Origin: CAIPVR01 sp049316905
Lineage (GTDB): Bacteria; Actinomycetota; Acidimicrobiia; Acidimicrobiales; Microtrichaceae
Assembly (NCBI GenBank): GCA_049316905.1
Contig: JBMOJH010000017.1
Coordinates: forward strand, 1-41,922
Length of the DNA stretch: 41,922 nt
Direction of reading: 5' to 3'
In this document: piece after piece, positions 16,399 to 24,490 of the stretch
Layout: the number at the start of each line of letters is the position of its first letter
Numbering within the stretch: position 1 is the stretch's first letter
The notes under the pieces: generated by a model
Database searches by the model: none
What the model saw: only the letters and a program-made list of their open reading frames with translations
What the model was told of the DNA's origin: nothing
Program-made: the position numbers and the translations under genes

Positions 16399-17118
16399 TC
16401 AGACCGCGGACGCGACCGCCGCGGCCGCCGCGGCCGGGTCCTCGGCCTTGGTGACGGTGCGGCCGATGACCAGGAGGTCCGCGCCGTTCGCGGCGGCCTC
16501 CTGCGGGCTGGCGGACCGGGCCTGGTCGTCGCGGTCGGTCCCGGGCAGGCGGATGCCGGGCACCACCCGCTTGAGGCGGGGCGCCAGCTCGCGGGCGGTC
16601 TGCAGGTCGGCCGCGGCGAGCACCAGCCCGCCGCAACCGCCCTCGAGGGCGACACGCACCCGGTTGGGCACGATGTGCGGCGGGGCGGAGTCGTCGCTGG
16701 TCAGGACGGTCACCGCCAGCGGCGTGGGGGCGGGCAGGCCGGCGCGGGCCGCACCCTCCTCGAGGCCCTCCACCCCGGCCCGGAGCATGTCGACCCCGCC
16801 CATGGCGTGCAGCGTCAGGTACTCCACGCCGAGGGCGCCGAGCACCCGGCAGGCGCGGTTCACGGTGGTCGGGATGTCGAACAGCTTCAGGTCGAGGAAG
16901 ACCTGGTAGCCGAGGTCGCGGAGGCTGCCCACCGCGTCCGGGCCGGCGGCGCTGAACAGCTCGAGGCCGACCTTCGCGACCCCGAACCAGGGGCGCAGCC
17001 GCGTGGCGAGCCGGTGGGCCTCCACCAGGTCGTCGGTGTCGAGCACCAGGGCCAGCCGGCGGCGCACCTCGTCGTCCACCGCCCCGTCGGTCCCCGACGC
17101 GGCCTCGGCCTCAGCCAT
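16399..17118 (-). CDS. pyrF: Orotidine 5'-phosphate decarboxylase
   Basis: Last step of UMP synthesis. The catalytic signature is FLDLKLFDIPTTV with D76, K78 and D81; other features are KVGLELF near 49 and the phosphate-binding VVPGIRLPG near 190. This is the class I (B. subtilis/E. coli) type, not the long mycobacterial type. The length is 239 residues. The ATG at 17118 overlaps the end of pyrD by 8 bases, and the GGAGGAG ribosome-binding site lies inside the last pyrD codons. Coupled translation with pyrD is therefore likely. Confidence 0.96.
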   Translation of the reverse strand: MAEAEAASGTDGAVDDEVRRRLALVLDTDDLVEAHRLATRLRPWFGVAKVGLELFSAAGPDAVGSLRDLGYQVFLDLKLFDIPTTVNRACRVLGALGVEYLTLHAMGGVDMLRAGVEGLEEGAARAGLPAPTPLAVTVLTSDDSAPPHIVPNRVRVALEGGCGGLVLAAADLQTARELAPRLKRVVPGIRLPGTDRDDQARSASPQEAAANGADLLVIGRTVTKAEDPAAAAAAVASAV

Positions 17119-18022
17119 GTGCTCCTCCGATCAGCTCGTCGACCCGGCGGACACCGTGCCGACCACACCATGAAATCAGACCGTCCAGCACGGCGACGAC
17201 CGCCCGGGGATCGGCGAAGGACGCCGTACCCACCTGGACGGCCCGCGCCCCGGCGAGGAGCAACTCCACTGCGTCCTCCCCGGAGGCAACGCCGCCCACC
17301 CCGACGATCGGCAGGTCGGGCAGCGCGGCGTGCACGTCGTGCACCGTGCGCACCGCGACCGGGTGCACCGCAGGGCCCGACAGGCCACCACCGCCGCCGC
17401 CCAGGGCCGGTCGACGCGTCCCGAGGTCGATCACCATCCCGAGGAGCGTGTTGATGAGCGTGACGGCCTCGGCGCCCGCCGTGGCCACCGCGTCGGCCAC
17501 CTCCACCACCCGGTCGGTGTTGGCGCTCAACTTCGCCCAGCGGGGCCGGCCCGCGGCCGCGGTGGCCGCGACCACCTCGGCGGCGGCCACGGGGTCGTGG
17601 GCGAACAGGTGGGCCCCGCCGTCCAGGTTCGGACAGGACAGGTTCACCTCGACCGCCACCACCTCGGCGGGACAGTCGGCGAGCGCCTCGGCGGCCCGCC
17701 GGTAGTCCTCCACGGTGCGGCCCCAGATGCTGGCCACCACCGTGGCCCCCGCCGCGACGAGGCCGGGTAACTCGTGATCACGCCACGCGGCCACACCGGG
17801 GCCCTGCAGCCCGACGGAGTTGAGCATCCCCGCCGGCGTGGGATGCAGCCGGGGCGGCGGGTTCCCGGGCCACGGGTCCGCGGACAGGGACTTCACGACC
17901 ACGGCCCCGGGCCGGGACAGGTCGATGAACGCACCGAGCTCCGTACCGTGGCCGGCGGTGCCGGACGCGGTCATCACCGGGTTCGCGAGCGCCACCGAGC
18001 CGACGCTCGTGGCGGTCACCAC
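17111..18022 (-). CDS. pyrD: Dihydroorotate dehydrogenase, class 1B-like
   Basis: FMN enzyme oxidising dihydroorotate to orotate. The active-site motif VNLSCPNLDGG carries a Cys at residue 130, the catalytic base of class 1 enzymes (class 2 has Ser). NTLLGMVIDLGTRRPALGG followed by GGLSGPAVHPVAVR is characteristic of the class 1B (PyrDB) branch. Such enzymes normally pair with the FeS/FAD subunit PyrK to pass electrons to NAD; no pyrK lies next to it here. The start is set at GTG 18022, with GGAG 5 bases upstream; 18019 is equally possible. The length is 303 residues. It lies 32 bases after carB. Confidence 0.93.
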   Translation of the reverse strand: MVTATSVGSVALANPVMTASGTAGHGTELGAFIDLSRPGAVVVKSLSADPWPGNPPPRLHPTPAGMLNSVGLQGPGVAAWRDHELPGLVAAGATVVASIWGRTVEDYRRAAEALADCPAEVVAVEVNLSCPNLDGGAHLFAHDPVAAAEVVAATAAAGRPRWAKLSANTDRVVEVADAVATAGAEAVTLINTLLGMVIDLGTRRPALGGGGGGLSGPAVHPVAVRTVHDVHAALPDLPIVGVGGVASGEDAVELLLAGARAVQVGTASFADPRAVVAVLDGLISWCGRHGVRRVDELIGGAHG

Positions 18023-18054
18023 CGGCGCTCCGGCCGTCGGGCGGCCCCGTCGTC

Positions 18055-21000
18055 TCACGCGTGGGCCCCGGTCCCCCGGTGGTAGTCCTGCAGGCTGCGC
18101 ACGCCCAGGCTCCGGGTGGTCCAGTCGGCGATCCCGTTGGCCGCGGCGAGCGCTGCGGCCGCGGTGGTCAGCAGCGGGATGTTCGCCGCCGCAGCGGCGC
18201 TGCGCAGGTGTGCGCCGTCGGCCCGGGGCCCGCGCCCGCGGGGGCTGTTGACCACCAGCTGCACCCGGCCGCCGGTGATCAGGTCGACGCCGTCGACCGC
18301 GTCCTCCGGGTCGCCGTCGCTGCGGTTCACCTTGGCCACGACCTCTTCGACGCCGACACCGTGGTCCCGCAGGTAGGCCGCGGTGCCGGCGGTGGCCATG
18401 ATGCCGAAGCCGAGCTCGGCGAAGCGCTGGGCGGCCCGCAGGCCGGTGGGCTTGTCGCGATCCGCGAGCGAGAAGAACACGTTGCCGCTCGTCGGCATCC
18501 GGTCGCCCGCCGCCAGCTGCGACTTCGCGAACGCCATGCCCACGGACGTGTCGATGCCCATGACCTCGCCGGTCGACCGCATCTCCGGGCCGAGCAGCGC
18601 GTCGACCTCCGGGAAGCGGCTCCACGGGAGCACCGCCTCCTTCACGGCCACGTGGTCGCCCTCCACCTTCGGCACGAGCAGCCCCTCGTCGCGGAGCTCA
18701 GCGAGGGTGGCGCCGCACATCACCCGGGCGGCCACCTTCACGAGCGGCACCCCGGTGGCCTTCGCCACGAACGGCACCGTGCGCGAGGCCCGGGGGTTCG
18801 CCTCGATCACGAACACCTGGCCCGTGCCGGGGTCGCCGCCGGAGCGCTTCACCGCGAACTGCACGTTGAGCAGCCCGATCACCCCGAGCGCCTCGGCGAT
18901 GCGCCGCGCATAGTCCTCGATCACCGCCACGGTCGCCTCCGAGAGCCCGACCGGGGGGATCACGCAGGCCGAGTCACCCGAGTGCACGCCGGCCTCCTCG
19001 ACGTGCTCCATGATCCCGCCGATGATCACCTCGCCGGTGTGGTCCCGGATGGCGTCCACGTCCACCTCGGTGGCGTCCTCGAGGAAGCGGTCGATCAGCA
19101 CGGGGCGCTCCGCCGAGAGCCCGCCCTCCCGACCCAGGGAGCCGGAGCCGGTGATCGCACCCCAGGCCCGGGTGAGGTCCTCGCGGTCGTACACGATCTC
19201 CATGGCCCGGCCACCGAGCACGTAGGACGGCCGCACCAGCGCCGGGAAGCCGATCCGGTCCACGATCCCGAGCGCAGCGTCGAGGGTGGTCGCCGTGCCG
19301 CCCGCCGGCTGCGGGATCTCCAGGCGTGCGCACAGCGAGTTCCAGAGGTCGCGGTCCTCGGCCGCGTCGATGCTGGCGGGCGGGGTGCCGAGCACCAGGT
19401 CCGCCGGGATCGCCTCCGCGAGCTTCAGCGGTGTCTGGCCGCCGAGCGACACGATCACCCCGGCCAGACGGCCACCGCCCTGGGCCGCGGAGCGGCGCTC
19501 CGCGTCGATGACGTTCAGCACGCCCTCGGTGGACAGGGGCTCGAAGTAGAGGCGGTCGGAGGTGTCGTAGTCCGTGGAGACCGTCTCCGGGTTGCAGTTG
19601 ACCATCACGGTCTCGTAGCCGGCATCCGCGAGTGCGAAGCACGCGTGCACACAGCAGTAGTCGAACTCGATACCCTGGCCGATCCGGTTGGGTCCGGAGC
19701 CGAGGATGATCACCTTCTCGCGGCCGGAGGCGGCCACCTCGGTCTCGTCCTCGTAGGTGCCGTAGTGGTACGGGGTCTCCGCCTCGAACTCGGCGCCGCA
19801 GGTGTCGACGGTCTTGTAGGTGACCTCCACCCCGGCGGCGAGGCGGGCGGCGCGGACCTCCGACTCGGCCACACCCCAGAGGTGGGCGAGCTGGCCGTCG
19901 CCGAACCCGAGGCGCTTCGCCCGCCGCCAGTCGGTCCGGGAGATCGCACCGAGGGCCGCCGCGCCGGTGCCGAGCGAGGCCAGGTGCTCCCGCTCCTCCA
20001 CGATGGCGAGCATCTGGTCGAGGAACCACGGGTCGATCCGGCTGGACTCGTGCACCTGCTCCAGGGGGACGCCGCGCCGCAGGAGCGACTCCACGCCGAA
20101 GATGCGCTCCGGCGTGCCGATGCCGACCCGGCCGAGGAGCTCCTCGGTCGGCACCTCGTCGAAGGCGGTCTCGCCGGGATCGCAGTTGAGCCCGCCGCGC
20201 CCCTGCTCGAGAGAGCGAAGAGCCTTCTGGAGCGACTCCGGGAAGGTCCGGCCGATGGCCATGGCCTCCCCCACCGACTGCATCTGCGTGCCGAGCCGGG
20301 CCTCGGCGCCGGGCAGCTTCTCGAAGGCCCACCGCGGCACCTTGGTGACGACGTAGTCGATGGTCGGCTCGAAGCTCGCCGGGGTCTTGCGAGTGATGTC
20401 GTTCGGGATCTCGTCGAGCGTGTAGCCAACGGCGAGCTTCGCGGCGATCTTGGCGATCGGGAACCCGGTGGCCTTCGATGCGAGGGCCGAGGAGCGGCTC
20501 ACCCTGGGGTTCATCTCGATGACCACCTGCTCGCCGGTGCTCGGGTGCACCGCGAACTGCACGTTCGAGCCACCGGTCTCCACGCCCACGCGGCGGATGC
20601 AGGCGAACGCGGCGTCGCGCATCTCCTGGTACTCGACGTCGGTGAGGGTCTGGGCGGGGGCCACGGTGATCGAGTCACCGGTGTGGACGCCCATCGGGTC
20701 GACGTTCTCGATCGAGCAGATGATCACGCAGTTGTCGGCGCGGTCGCGCATGACCTCGAGCTCGAACTCCTTCCACCCGGCGATCGACTTCTCGATGAGG
20801 ATCTCCGCGATGGGGCTGGCTTCGAGGCCGCGGCCGGCCATGAACTCGAACTCCTCCGGGGTGGCCGCGATGCCCGTGCCCTTGCCGCCGAGGATGTACG
20901 CCGGCCGGATGACCACGGGCAGGCCGAGCTCGCCGATCACGGCACGGGCCTCGTCCATCGTGTGGGCGATGCCGGACGCGGGGACGCCGAGGCCGATCTC

Positions 21001-21411
21001 GATCATCGCCTGCTTGAAGCGGTCGCGGTCCTCCGCGGTGGCGATCGCCTCGGCGTTCGCGCCGATCAGCTCGATGCCGCGGGCCTCGAGCGCGCCGGAC
21101 TCCGACAGCTCCATCGCGAGGTTGAGGGCCGTTTGGCCGCCGAGGGTCGGCAGGACGGCGTCGGGCCGCTCCACGTCGAGGATCCGCTCGAGGACCTCGG
21201 CCACCAGCGGCTCCACGTAGGTGGCATCCGCGAAGTCGGGATCCGTCATGATCGTCGCCGGGTTCGAGTTGGCGAGGATGACGCGGTAGCCCTCCTCGCG
21301 CAGCACGCGGCACGCCTGGGTGCCGGAGTAGTCGAACTCGCAGGCCTGGCCGATCACGATCGGCCCGGAGCCGATGATGAGGATCGACTCGAGGTCGTCA
21401 CGACGGGGCAT
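18055..21411 (-). CDS. carB: Carbamoyl-phosphate synthase large subunit
   Basis: Makes carbamoyl phosphate for arginine and UMP synthesis, using ammonia supplied by CarA. Two homologous ATP-grasp halves are visible, each opening with a nucleotide-binding motif (IIGSGPIVIGQACEFDYSG near residue 12 and ILGSGPNRIGQGIEFDYC near 560). A C-terminal MGS-like allosteric domain (~950-1118) follows. At 1118 residues it is full length. The ATG at 21411 has AGGAG 8 bases upstream. Unusually, it is separated from carA by a gene on the opposite strand, so carB begins its own transcription unit with pyrD, pyrF, mihF, gmk, rpoZ, coaBC, metK and priA. No PyrR-binding loop is visible upstream. Confidence 0.98.
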   Translation of the reverse strand: MPRRDDLESILIIGSGPIVIGQACEFDYSGTQACRVLREEGYRVILANSNPATIMTDPDFADATYVEPLVAEVLERILDVERPDAVLPTLGGQTALNLAMELSESGALEARGIELIGANAEAIATAEDRDRFKQAMIEIGLGVPASGIAHTMDEARAVIGELGLPVVIRPAYILGGKGTGIAATPEEFEFMAGRGLEASPIAEILIEKSIAGWKEFELEVMRDRADNCVIICSIENVDPMGVHTGDSITVAPAQTLTDVEYQEMRDAAFACIRRVGVETGGSNVQFAVHPSTGEQVVIEMNPRVSRSSALASKATGFPIAKIAAKLAVGYTLDEIPNDITRKTPASFEPTIDYVVTKVPRWAFEKLPGAEARLGTQMQSVGEAMAIGRTFPESLQKALRSLEQGRGGLNCDPGETAFDEVPTEELLGRVGIGTPERIFGVESLLRRGVPLEQVHESSRIDPWFLDQMLAIVEEREHLASLGTGAAALGAISRTDWRRAKRLGFGDGQLAHLWGVAESEVRAARLAAGVEVTYKTVDTCGAEFEAETPYHYGTYEDETEVAASGREKVIILGSGPNRIGQGIEFDYCCVHACFALADAGYETVMVNCNPETVSTDYDTSDRLYFEPLSTEGVLNVIDAERRSAAQGGGRLAGVIVSLGGQTPLKLAEAIPADLVLGTPPASIDAAEDRDLWNSLCARLEIPQPAGGTATTLDAALGIVDRIGFPALVRPSYVLGGRAMEIVYDREDLTRAWGAITGSGSLGREGGLSAERPVLIDRFLEDATEVDVDAIRDHTGEVIIGGIMEHVEEAGVHSGDSACVIPPVGLSEATVAVIEDYARRIAEALGVIGLLNVQFAVKRSGGDPGTGQVFVIEANPRASRTVPFVAKATGVPLVKVAARVMCGATLAELRDEGLLVPKVEGDHVAVKEAVLPWSRFPEVDALLGPEMRSTGEVMGIDTSVGMAFAKSQLAAGDRMPTSGNVFFSLADRDKPTGLRAAQRFAELGFGIMATAGTAAYLRDHGVGVEEVVAKVNRSDGDPEDAVDGVDLITGGRVQLVVNSPRGRGPRADGAHLRSAAAAANIPLLTTAAAALAAANGIADWTTRSLGVRSLQDYHRGTGAHA

Positions 21412-21451
21412 GAGCGGTCTCCTGGGTGCGACGGTGTGCGACGCTGGTCGG

Positions 21452-21940
21452 GTGCGATTCGGATTCGAGCAACGGTGGGACGCGTCCCCCGACGACGTCC
21501 TGGCCGTGTACATCGACGCCGACTTCTGGTCGGGCCTCGACTCGTTGACGGCGACCAGCTCGCCGGAGGTCCTCGAGGTGTCGAGGACGGGCGACCGGGC
21601 GGTGGTGCGCCTCCACTACGTGCTGGCGGTGGAGCTCCCGTCGGCCGCGTCGCGGTTCATCGACCCCGACAACGTGGCCTGGGTGGAGGAGACCGCGTGG
21701 GACCTGACGAAGCGTTCGGCCGACGTGCGCTTCCTGCCCGTCCAGGGCGCCGGCCTGCTGCGGGCGTCGGCCACCGCGGCCCTGCTGGGTGACGGCGACG
21801 AGACCGCCCGCGAGGTGAAGGGCGAGCTCAAGGTGCGCATCCCGCTCGTGGGGGGCAAGGTCGAGAACGCCATCGTCGGCGGCGTCGGCGACCACCTCAC
21901 CGAGGAGGCGGACGCGGTCGCGGCACGCCTCGGCCACTGA
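21452..21940 (+). CDS. DUF2505 family protein (START/SRPBCC-like)
   Basis: Small actinobacterial protein of unknown function. The 162-residue sequence starts FGFEQRWDASPDDVLAVYID, typical of SRPBCC-fold lipid- or ligand-binding proteins, and ends with VRIPLVGGKVENAIVGGVGDHL, which matches DUF2505. No signal peptide or membrane segment is seen. The start is GTG at 21452, where family similarity begins. It is the only plus-strand gene within the pyr region: divergent from carB (40 bases between starts) and convergent with carA, with a long palindrome at its 3' side. The ligand is unknown. Confidence 0.82.
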   Translation: MRFGFEQRWDASPDDVLAVYIDADFWSGLDSLTATSSPEVLEVSRTGDRAVVRLHYVLAVELPSAASRFIDPDNVAWVEETAWDLTKRSADVRFLPVQGAGLLRASATAALLGDGDETAREVKGELKVRIPLVGGKVENAIVGGVGDHLTEEADAVAARLGH

Positions 21941-21954
21941 CCCCGGGCTGACCG

Positions 21955-22018
21955 ATCCCCCGCTTTGTGATGCTGCTGACGACACATGTGTAGGCATCAG
22001 CATCACAAAGCTGGGGGT
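21955..22018. repeat. 64-bp near-perfect palindrome between DUF2505 and carA
   Basis: The sequence is symmetric about the bond between 21986 and 21987. The arm GCTTTGTGATGCTG (21962-21975) pairs exactly with 21998-22011. The centre ACACATGTGT (21982-21991) is itself palindromic. Between them only positions 21976, 21979 and 21981 mismatch. Outside the arms CCCC pairs with GGGG after one mismatch (21961/22012). The element is AT-richer than its surroundings. Lying between convergent genes, it could be a bidirectional terminator, but the lack of a loop and of T tracts also fits an operator or a mobile repeat remnant. Confidence 0.85.
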
Positions 22019-22047
22019 GGGACAGCGGGGGGTGAGGTCGTGGGAGG

Positions 22048-23142
22048 TCATCGGGCCTCATCCATGAGCATCGCGAAGCGCTCGAAGAGGTAGCGGCTGT
22101 CGTGCGGGCCGGGTCCCGCCTCCGGGTGGTACTGGATCCCGAACGCCGGCACGTCGAGGCAGCGGAAGCCCTCGAGGGTGCCGTCGTTGAGGTTCACGTG
22201 GGTGACCTCGACGCGCTCGAGCGACTCGGGGTCCACGCAGTAGTTGTGGTTCTGGCTCGTGATCTCCACCTTGCCGGTGGCCAGGTCCCGCACCGGGTGG
22301 TTCCCGCCGTGGTGACCGAACGGCAGCTTGAAGGTGGCCCCGCCCAGCGCCGTGGCCAGCATCTGGTGACCCATGCAGATCCCGAAGATCGGAACCCGAC
22401 CGAGGAGCTCCCGCACGGTGGCGGGCACCCCGGCCACCGCACCCGGGTCGCCCGGACCGTTGGACAGGAACACCCCGTCGGGGGCGAGGTCCAGCACCTG
22501 GGCCGCGGTGGTCGTGGCCGGCACCACGTGCACCTCCCCGACCGTCGCGAGGTTCCGCACGATCGTGGTCTTGATGCCGAGGTCGAACGCCACCACGCGG
22601 CGTTCGGCGCCGGTGGTGGAGGGGTGGACCACCACGTCGGCCGCAGTCACCTGCGCCACCAGGTCGCGCCCGTCGGTCCCCGTGGCGTCCACCGCCGCCG
22701 CCTTCAGCTCGGCGAGACCCGCGGTGCCGAACGCGCCGGGGATGGCGCCGTGGTCGCGCAGGTGCCGGGTGAGCCGCCGGGTGTCGATCCCTGCGACGCC
22801 GGGGATCCCGTGACGACGCAGGTAGGCGTCGAGGTCGCCCTCGGCGCGCTGGTTCGAGTGACGGCGGGCCAGGTCGCGCACCACCACGCCCGCGCACCGC
22901 GGGCGGGCGGACTCGTCGTCGTGGGCGTTCACCCCGTAGTTGCCGATGTGCGGGTACGTGAACGTGATCACCTGGCCGGCGTAGGACGGGTCGGAGATCA
23001 CCTCCTGGTAGCCCGACAGCACCGTGTTGAAAACGAACTCGCCGGTCGACAGCCCGCCGGGCGCGTCCGCGCCGATGGCCTCGCCCTCGAAGGTGGTGCC
23101 GTCGGCCAGCACGATCGCGGCCGGGGTGACGCTGCTGCTCAT
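22048..23142 (-). CDS. carA: Carbamoyl-phosphate synthase small subunit
   Basis: Glutamine amidotransferase subunit supplying ammonia to CarB. The N-terminal CPSase domain (1 to ~150) is followed by a class I glutaminase with nucleophile C256 in GICMGHQML and catalytic H339 and E341 in YHPEAGPGPHDS. The length is 364 residues. The ATG at 23142 has GGGAG 6 bases upstream and overlaps the stop of a 21-codon ORF as ATGA. It is the last gene of the pyrR-pyrB-pyrC-carA unit. Its partner carB is not directly downstream but lies beyond the palindrome and the inverted DUF2505 gene. Confidence 0.98.
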   Translation of the reverse strand: MSSSVTPAAIVLADGTTFEGEAIGADAPGGLSTGEFVFNTVLSGYQEVISDPSYAGQVITFTYPHIGNYGVNAHDDESARPRCAGVVVRDLARRHSNQRAEGDLDAYLRRHGIPGVAGIDTRRLTRHLRDHGAIPGAFGTAGLAELKAAAVDATGTDGRDLVAQVTAADVVVHPSTTGAERRVVAFDLGIKTTIVRNLATVGEVHVVPATTTAAQVLDLAPDGVFLSNGPGDPGAVAGVPATVRELLGRVPIFGICMGHQMLATALGGATFKLPFGHHGGNHPVRDLATGKVEITSQNHNYCVDPESLERVEVTHVNLNDGTLEGFRCLDVPAFGIQYHPEAGPGPHDSRYLFERFAMLMDEAR

Positions 23143-23204
23143 CCGTGCTCCCTGTACTCGTTCGGGGCGCTCCCGGTGCCGGCGCTGCCGGTCCGGGTCG
23201 TCAT
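23139..23204 (-). CDS. 21-codon ORF linking pyrC and carA
   Basis: The ORF encodes a 21-residue hydrophilic peptide beginning MTTRTGSAGTGS and ending NEYREHG. Its ATG overlaps the pyrC stop and its TGA overlaps the carA ATG (ATGA), so it fills the gap exactly. GAGG lies 9 bases upstream of the start. In mycobacteria a membrane-protein gene sits between pyrC and carA, so this could be a relic or simply a coupling device that carries ribosomes from pyrC to carA. It may not make a functional peptide. Confidence 0.4.
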   Translation of the reverse strand: MTTRTGSAGTGSAPNEYREHG

Positions 23205-24490
23205 CGCTGGGCCTCGCCGTCGACCACCACGGCCTCGCCGTCGACGACCGTGTGGCGCACGCGGCCCCGCACGGTCCGCCCGACGTACGGCACGTTCCGG
23301 CTGCGCGAGGCTCCGCCGGAGGCGTCGATGGTCCACTCGGCCGTGGGGTCGACCACGCAGATGTTGGCGGGCTCGCCCGCGGCCACCGGCCGACCGTGGC
23401 GATCCATACCGGCAATCGCCGCGGGCTGCCACGACAGCCGGGCCAGGACGTCGGCCTCGGTCATCCCGGTCCCGCCGTCCACGAGCTGGGTGAACGCCAG
23501 GGCCAGCGCATACTCGAGACCGAGCATCCCGGGCGGCGCCTGGTCGAAGGGGCGTTCCTTGTCCTCCGGCGGGTGCGGCGCGTGGTCCGTGGCGATCGCG
23601 TCGATCGTGCCGTCGGCCAGGCCGGCGGCGACCGCGGCCACGTCCTCCGCTCCCCGCAGCGGCGGGTGCACCTTGAAGGTCGCGTCGTAGGACGCACAAC
23701 AGGCGTCGGTGAGCGTGAAGTGGTGCGGTGCGGCCTCCGCCGTCACCGGAAGGCCCCCGGCCTTGGCTGCGGCGACCATCGCCACCGATCCGGCCGTCGA
23801 CAGGTGCAGGAAGTGGACCCGGGCGCCCGTGAGGCGGGCGAGCGCGATGTCGCGCATCACCATCAGCTCCTCGGCCTCGGCAGGTTGGCCGGGCAGGCCG
23901 AGCCGGGCCGACCACTCCCCCTCGTGCATGCAGGTGCCCTCGCTGAGCGAGCTCACCTCGCAGTGCTGGGCGAGGGTGACGCCGAGGCCGCTGGCGTACT
24001 CGAATGCCCGGCGCATGAGCCGGTCGTCCTGCACGCCGGTGCCGTCGTCGGTGAAGATCCGCACGCCGAGCGCCGCCATCTCCGCCATCGGCGCCAGCTG
24101 GTCCCCGACCCGTCCGACCGTGATCGCACCCGAGGTGTGGACGTCCACCAGCGATGCACGACCGAGCTCGAGGACCTCGCGCACCACCGCCGCGCAGTCG
24201 ATCGTGGGGGTCGTGTTCGGCATGGCCAGCACCGCGGTGTAGCCGCCGAGCGCGGCGGCCCGGGAACCGGACTCCACCGTCTCGGCGTCCTCCCGCCCGG
24301 GCTCACGGAGATGCGTGTGCAGGTCCACGAGGCCCGGCGCGACGAGGCACCCGGAGGCATCGAGGACGGTGGGGGCGTCGAGCCCCTCGCCCACCGCCAC
24401 GATCCGGCCGCCGTCCACGAGGACGTCCGCCCGGCGCTCGCCGGTGGCATCGAGGACGGTGCCGCCCCTGATCACGGTCGTGGCGCTCAC
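23201..24490 (-). CDS. pyrC: Dihydroorotase
   Basis: Zinc amidohydrolase closing carbamoyl aspartate to dihydroorotate. The class I signature DLHTHLREPG is at 56-65, with metal ligands H58 and H60. Further features are AMPNTTPT, the HHFTLTD histidine region, ATDHAPH with the catalytic Asp, and a PVAAGEPANICVVDP C-terminal barrel closure. At 429 residues it is full length. The GTG at 24490 overlaps the pyrB stop as GTGA. Its reading frame continues upstream through pyrB, but only because that strand is open. Confidence 0.97.
   Translation of the reverse strand: MSATTVIRGGTVLDATGERRADVLVDGGRIVAVGEGLDAPTVLDASGCLVAPGLVDLHTHLREPGREDAETVESGSRAAALGGYTAVLAMPNTTPTIDCAAVVREVLELGRASLVDVHTSGAITVGRVGDQLAPMAEMAALGVRIFTDDGTGVQDDRLMRRAFEYASGLGVTLAQHCEVSSLSEGTCMHEGEWSARLGLPGQPAEAEELMVMRDIALARLTGARVHFLHLSTAGSVAMVAAAKAGGLPVTAEAAPHHFTLTDACCASYDATFKVHPPLRGAEDVAAVAAGLADGTIDAIATDHAPHPPEDKERPFDQAPPGMLGLEYALALAFTQLVDGGTGMTEADVLARLSWQPAAIAGMDRHGRPVAAGEPANICVVDPTAEWTIDASGGASRSRNVPYVGRTVRGRVRHTVVDGEAVVVDGEAQR

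Noticed and set aside
18061..21792. Very long plus-strand open frame opposite carB (1243 codons)
   Set aside because: It is a shadow caused by high GC on the strand opposite carB; its translation is His/Arg/Gly-rich with no domain, while carB is certain.
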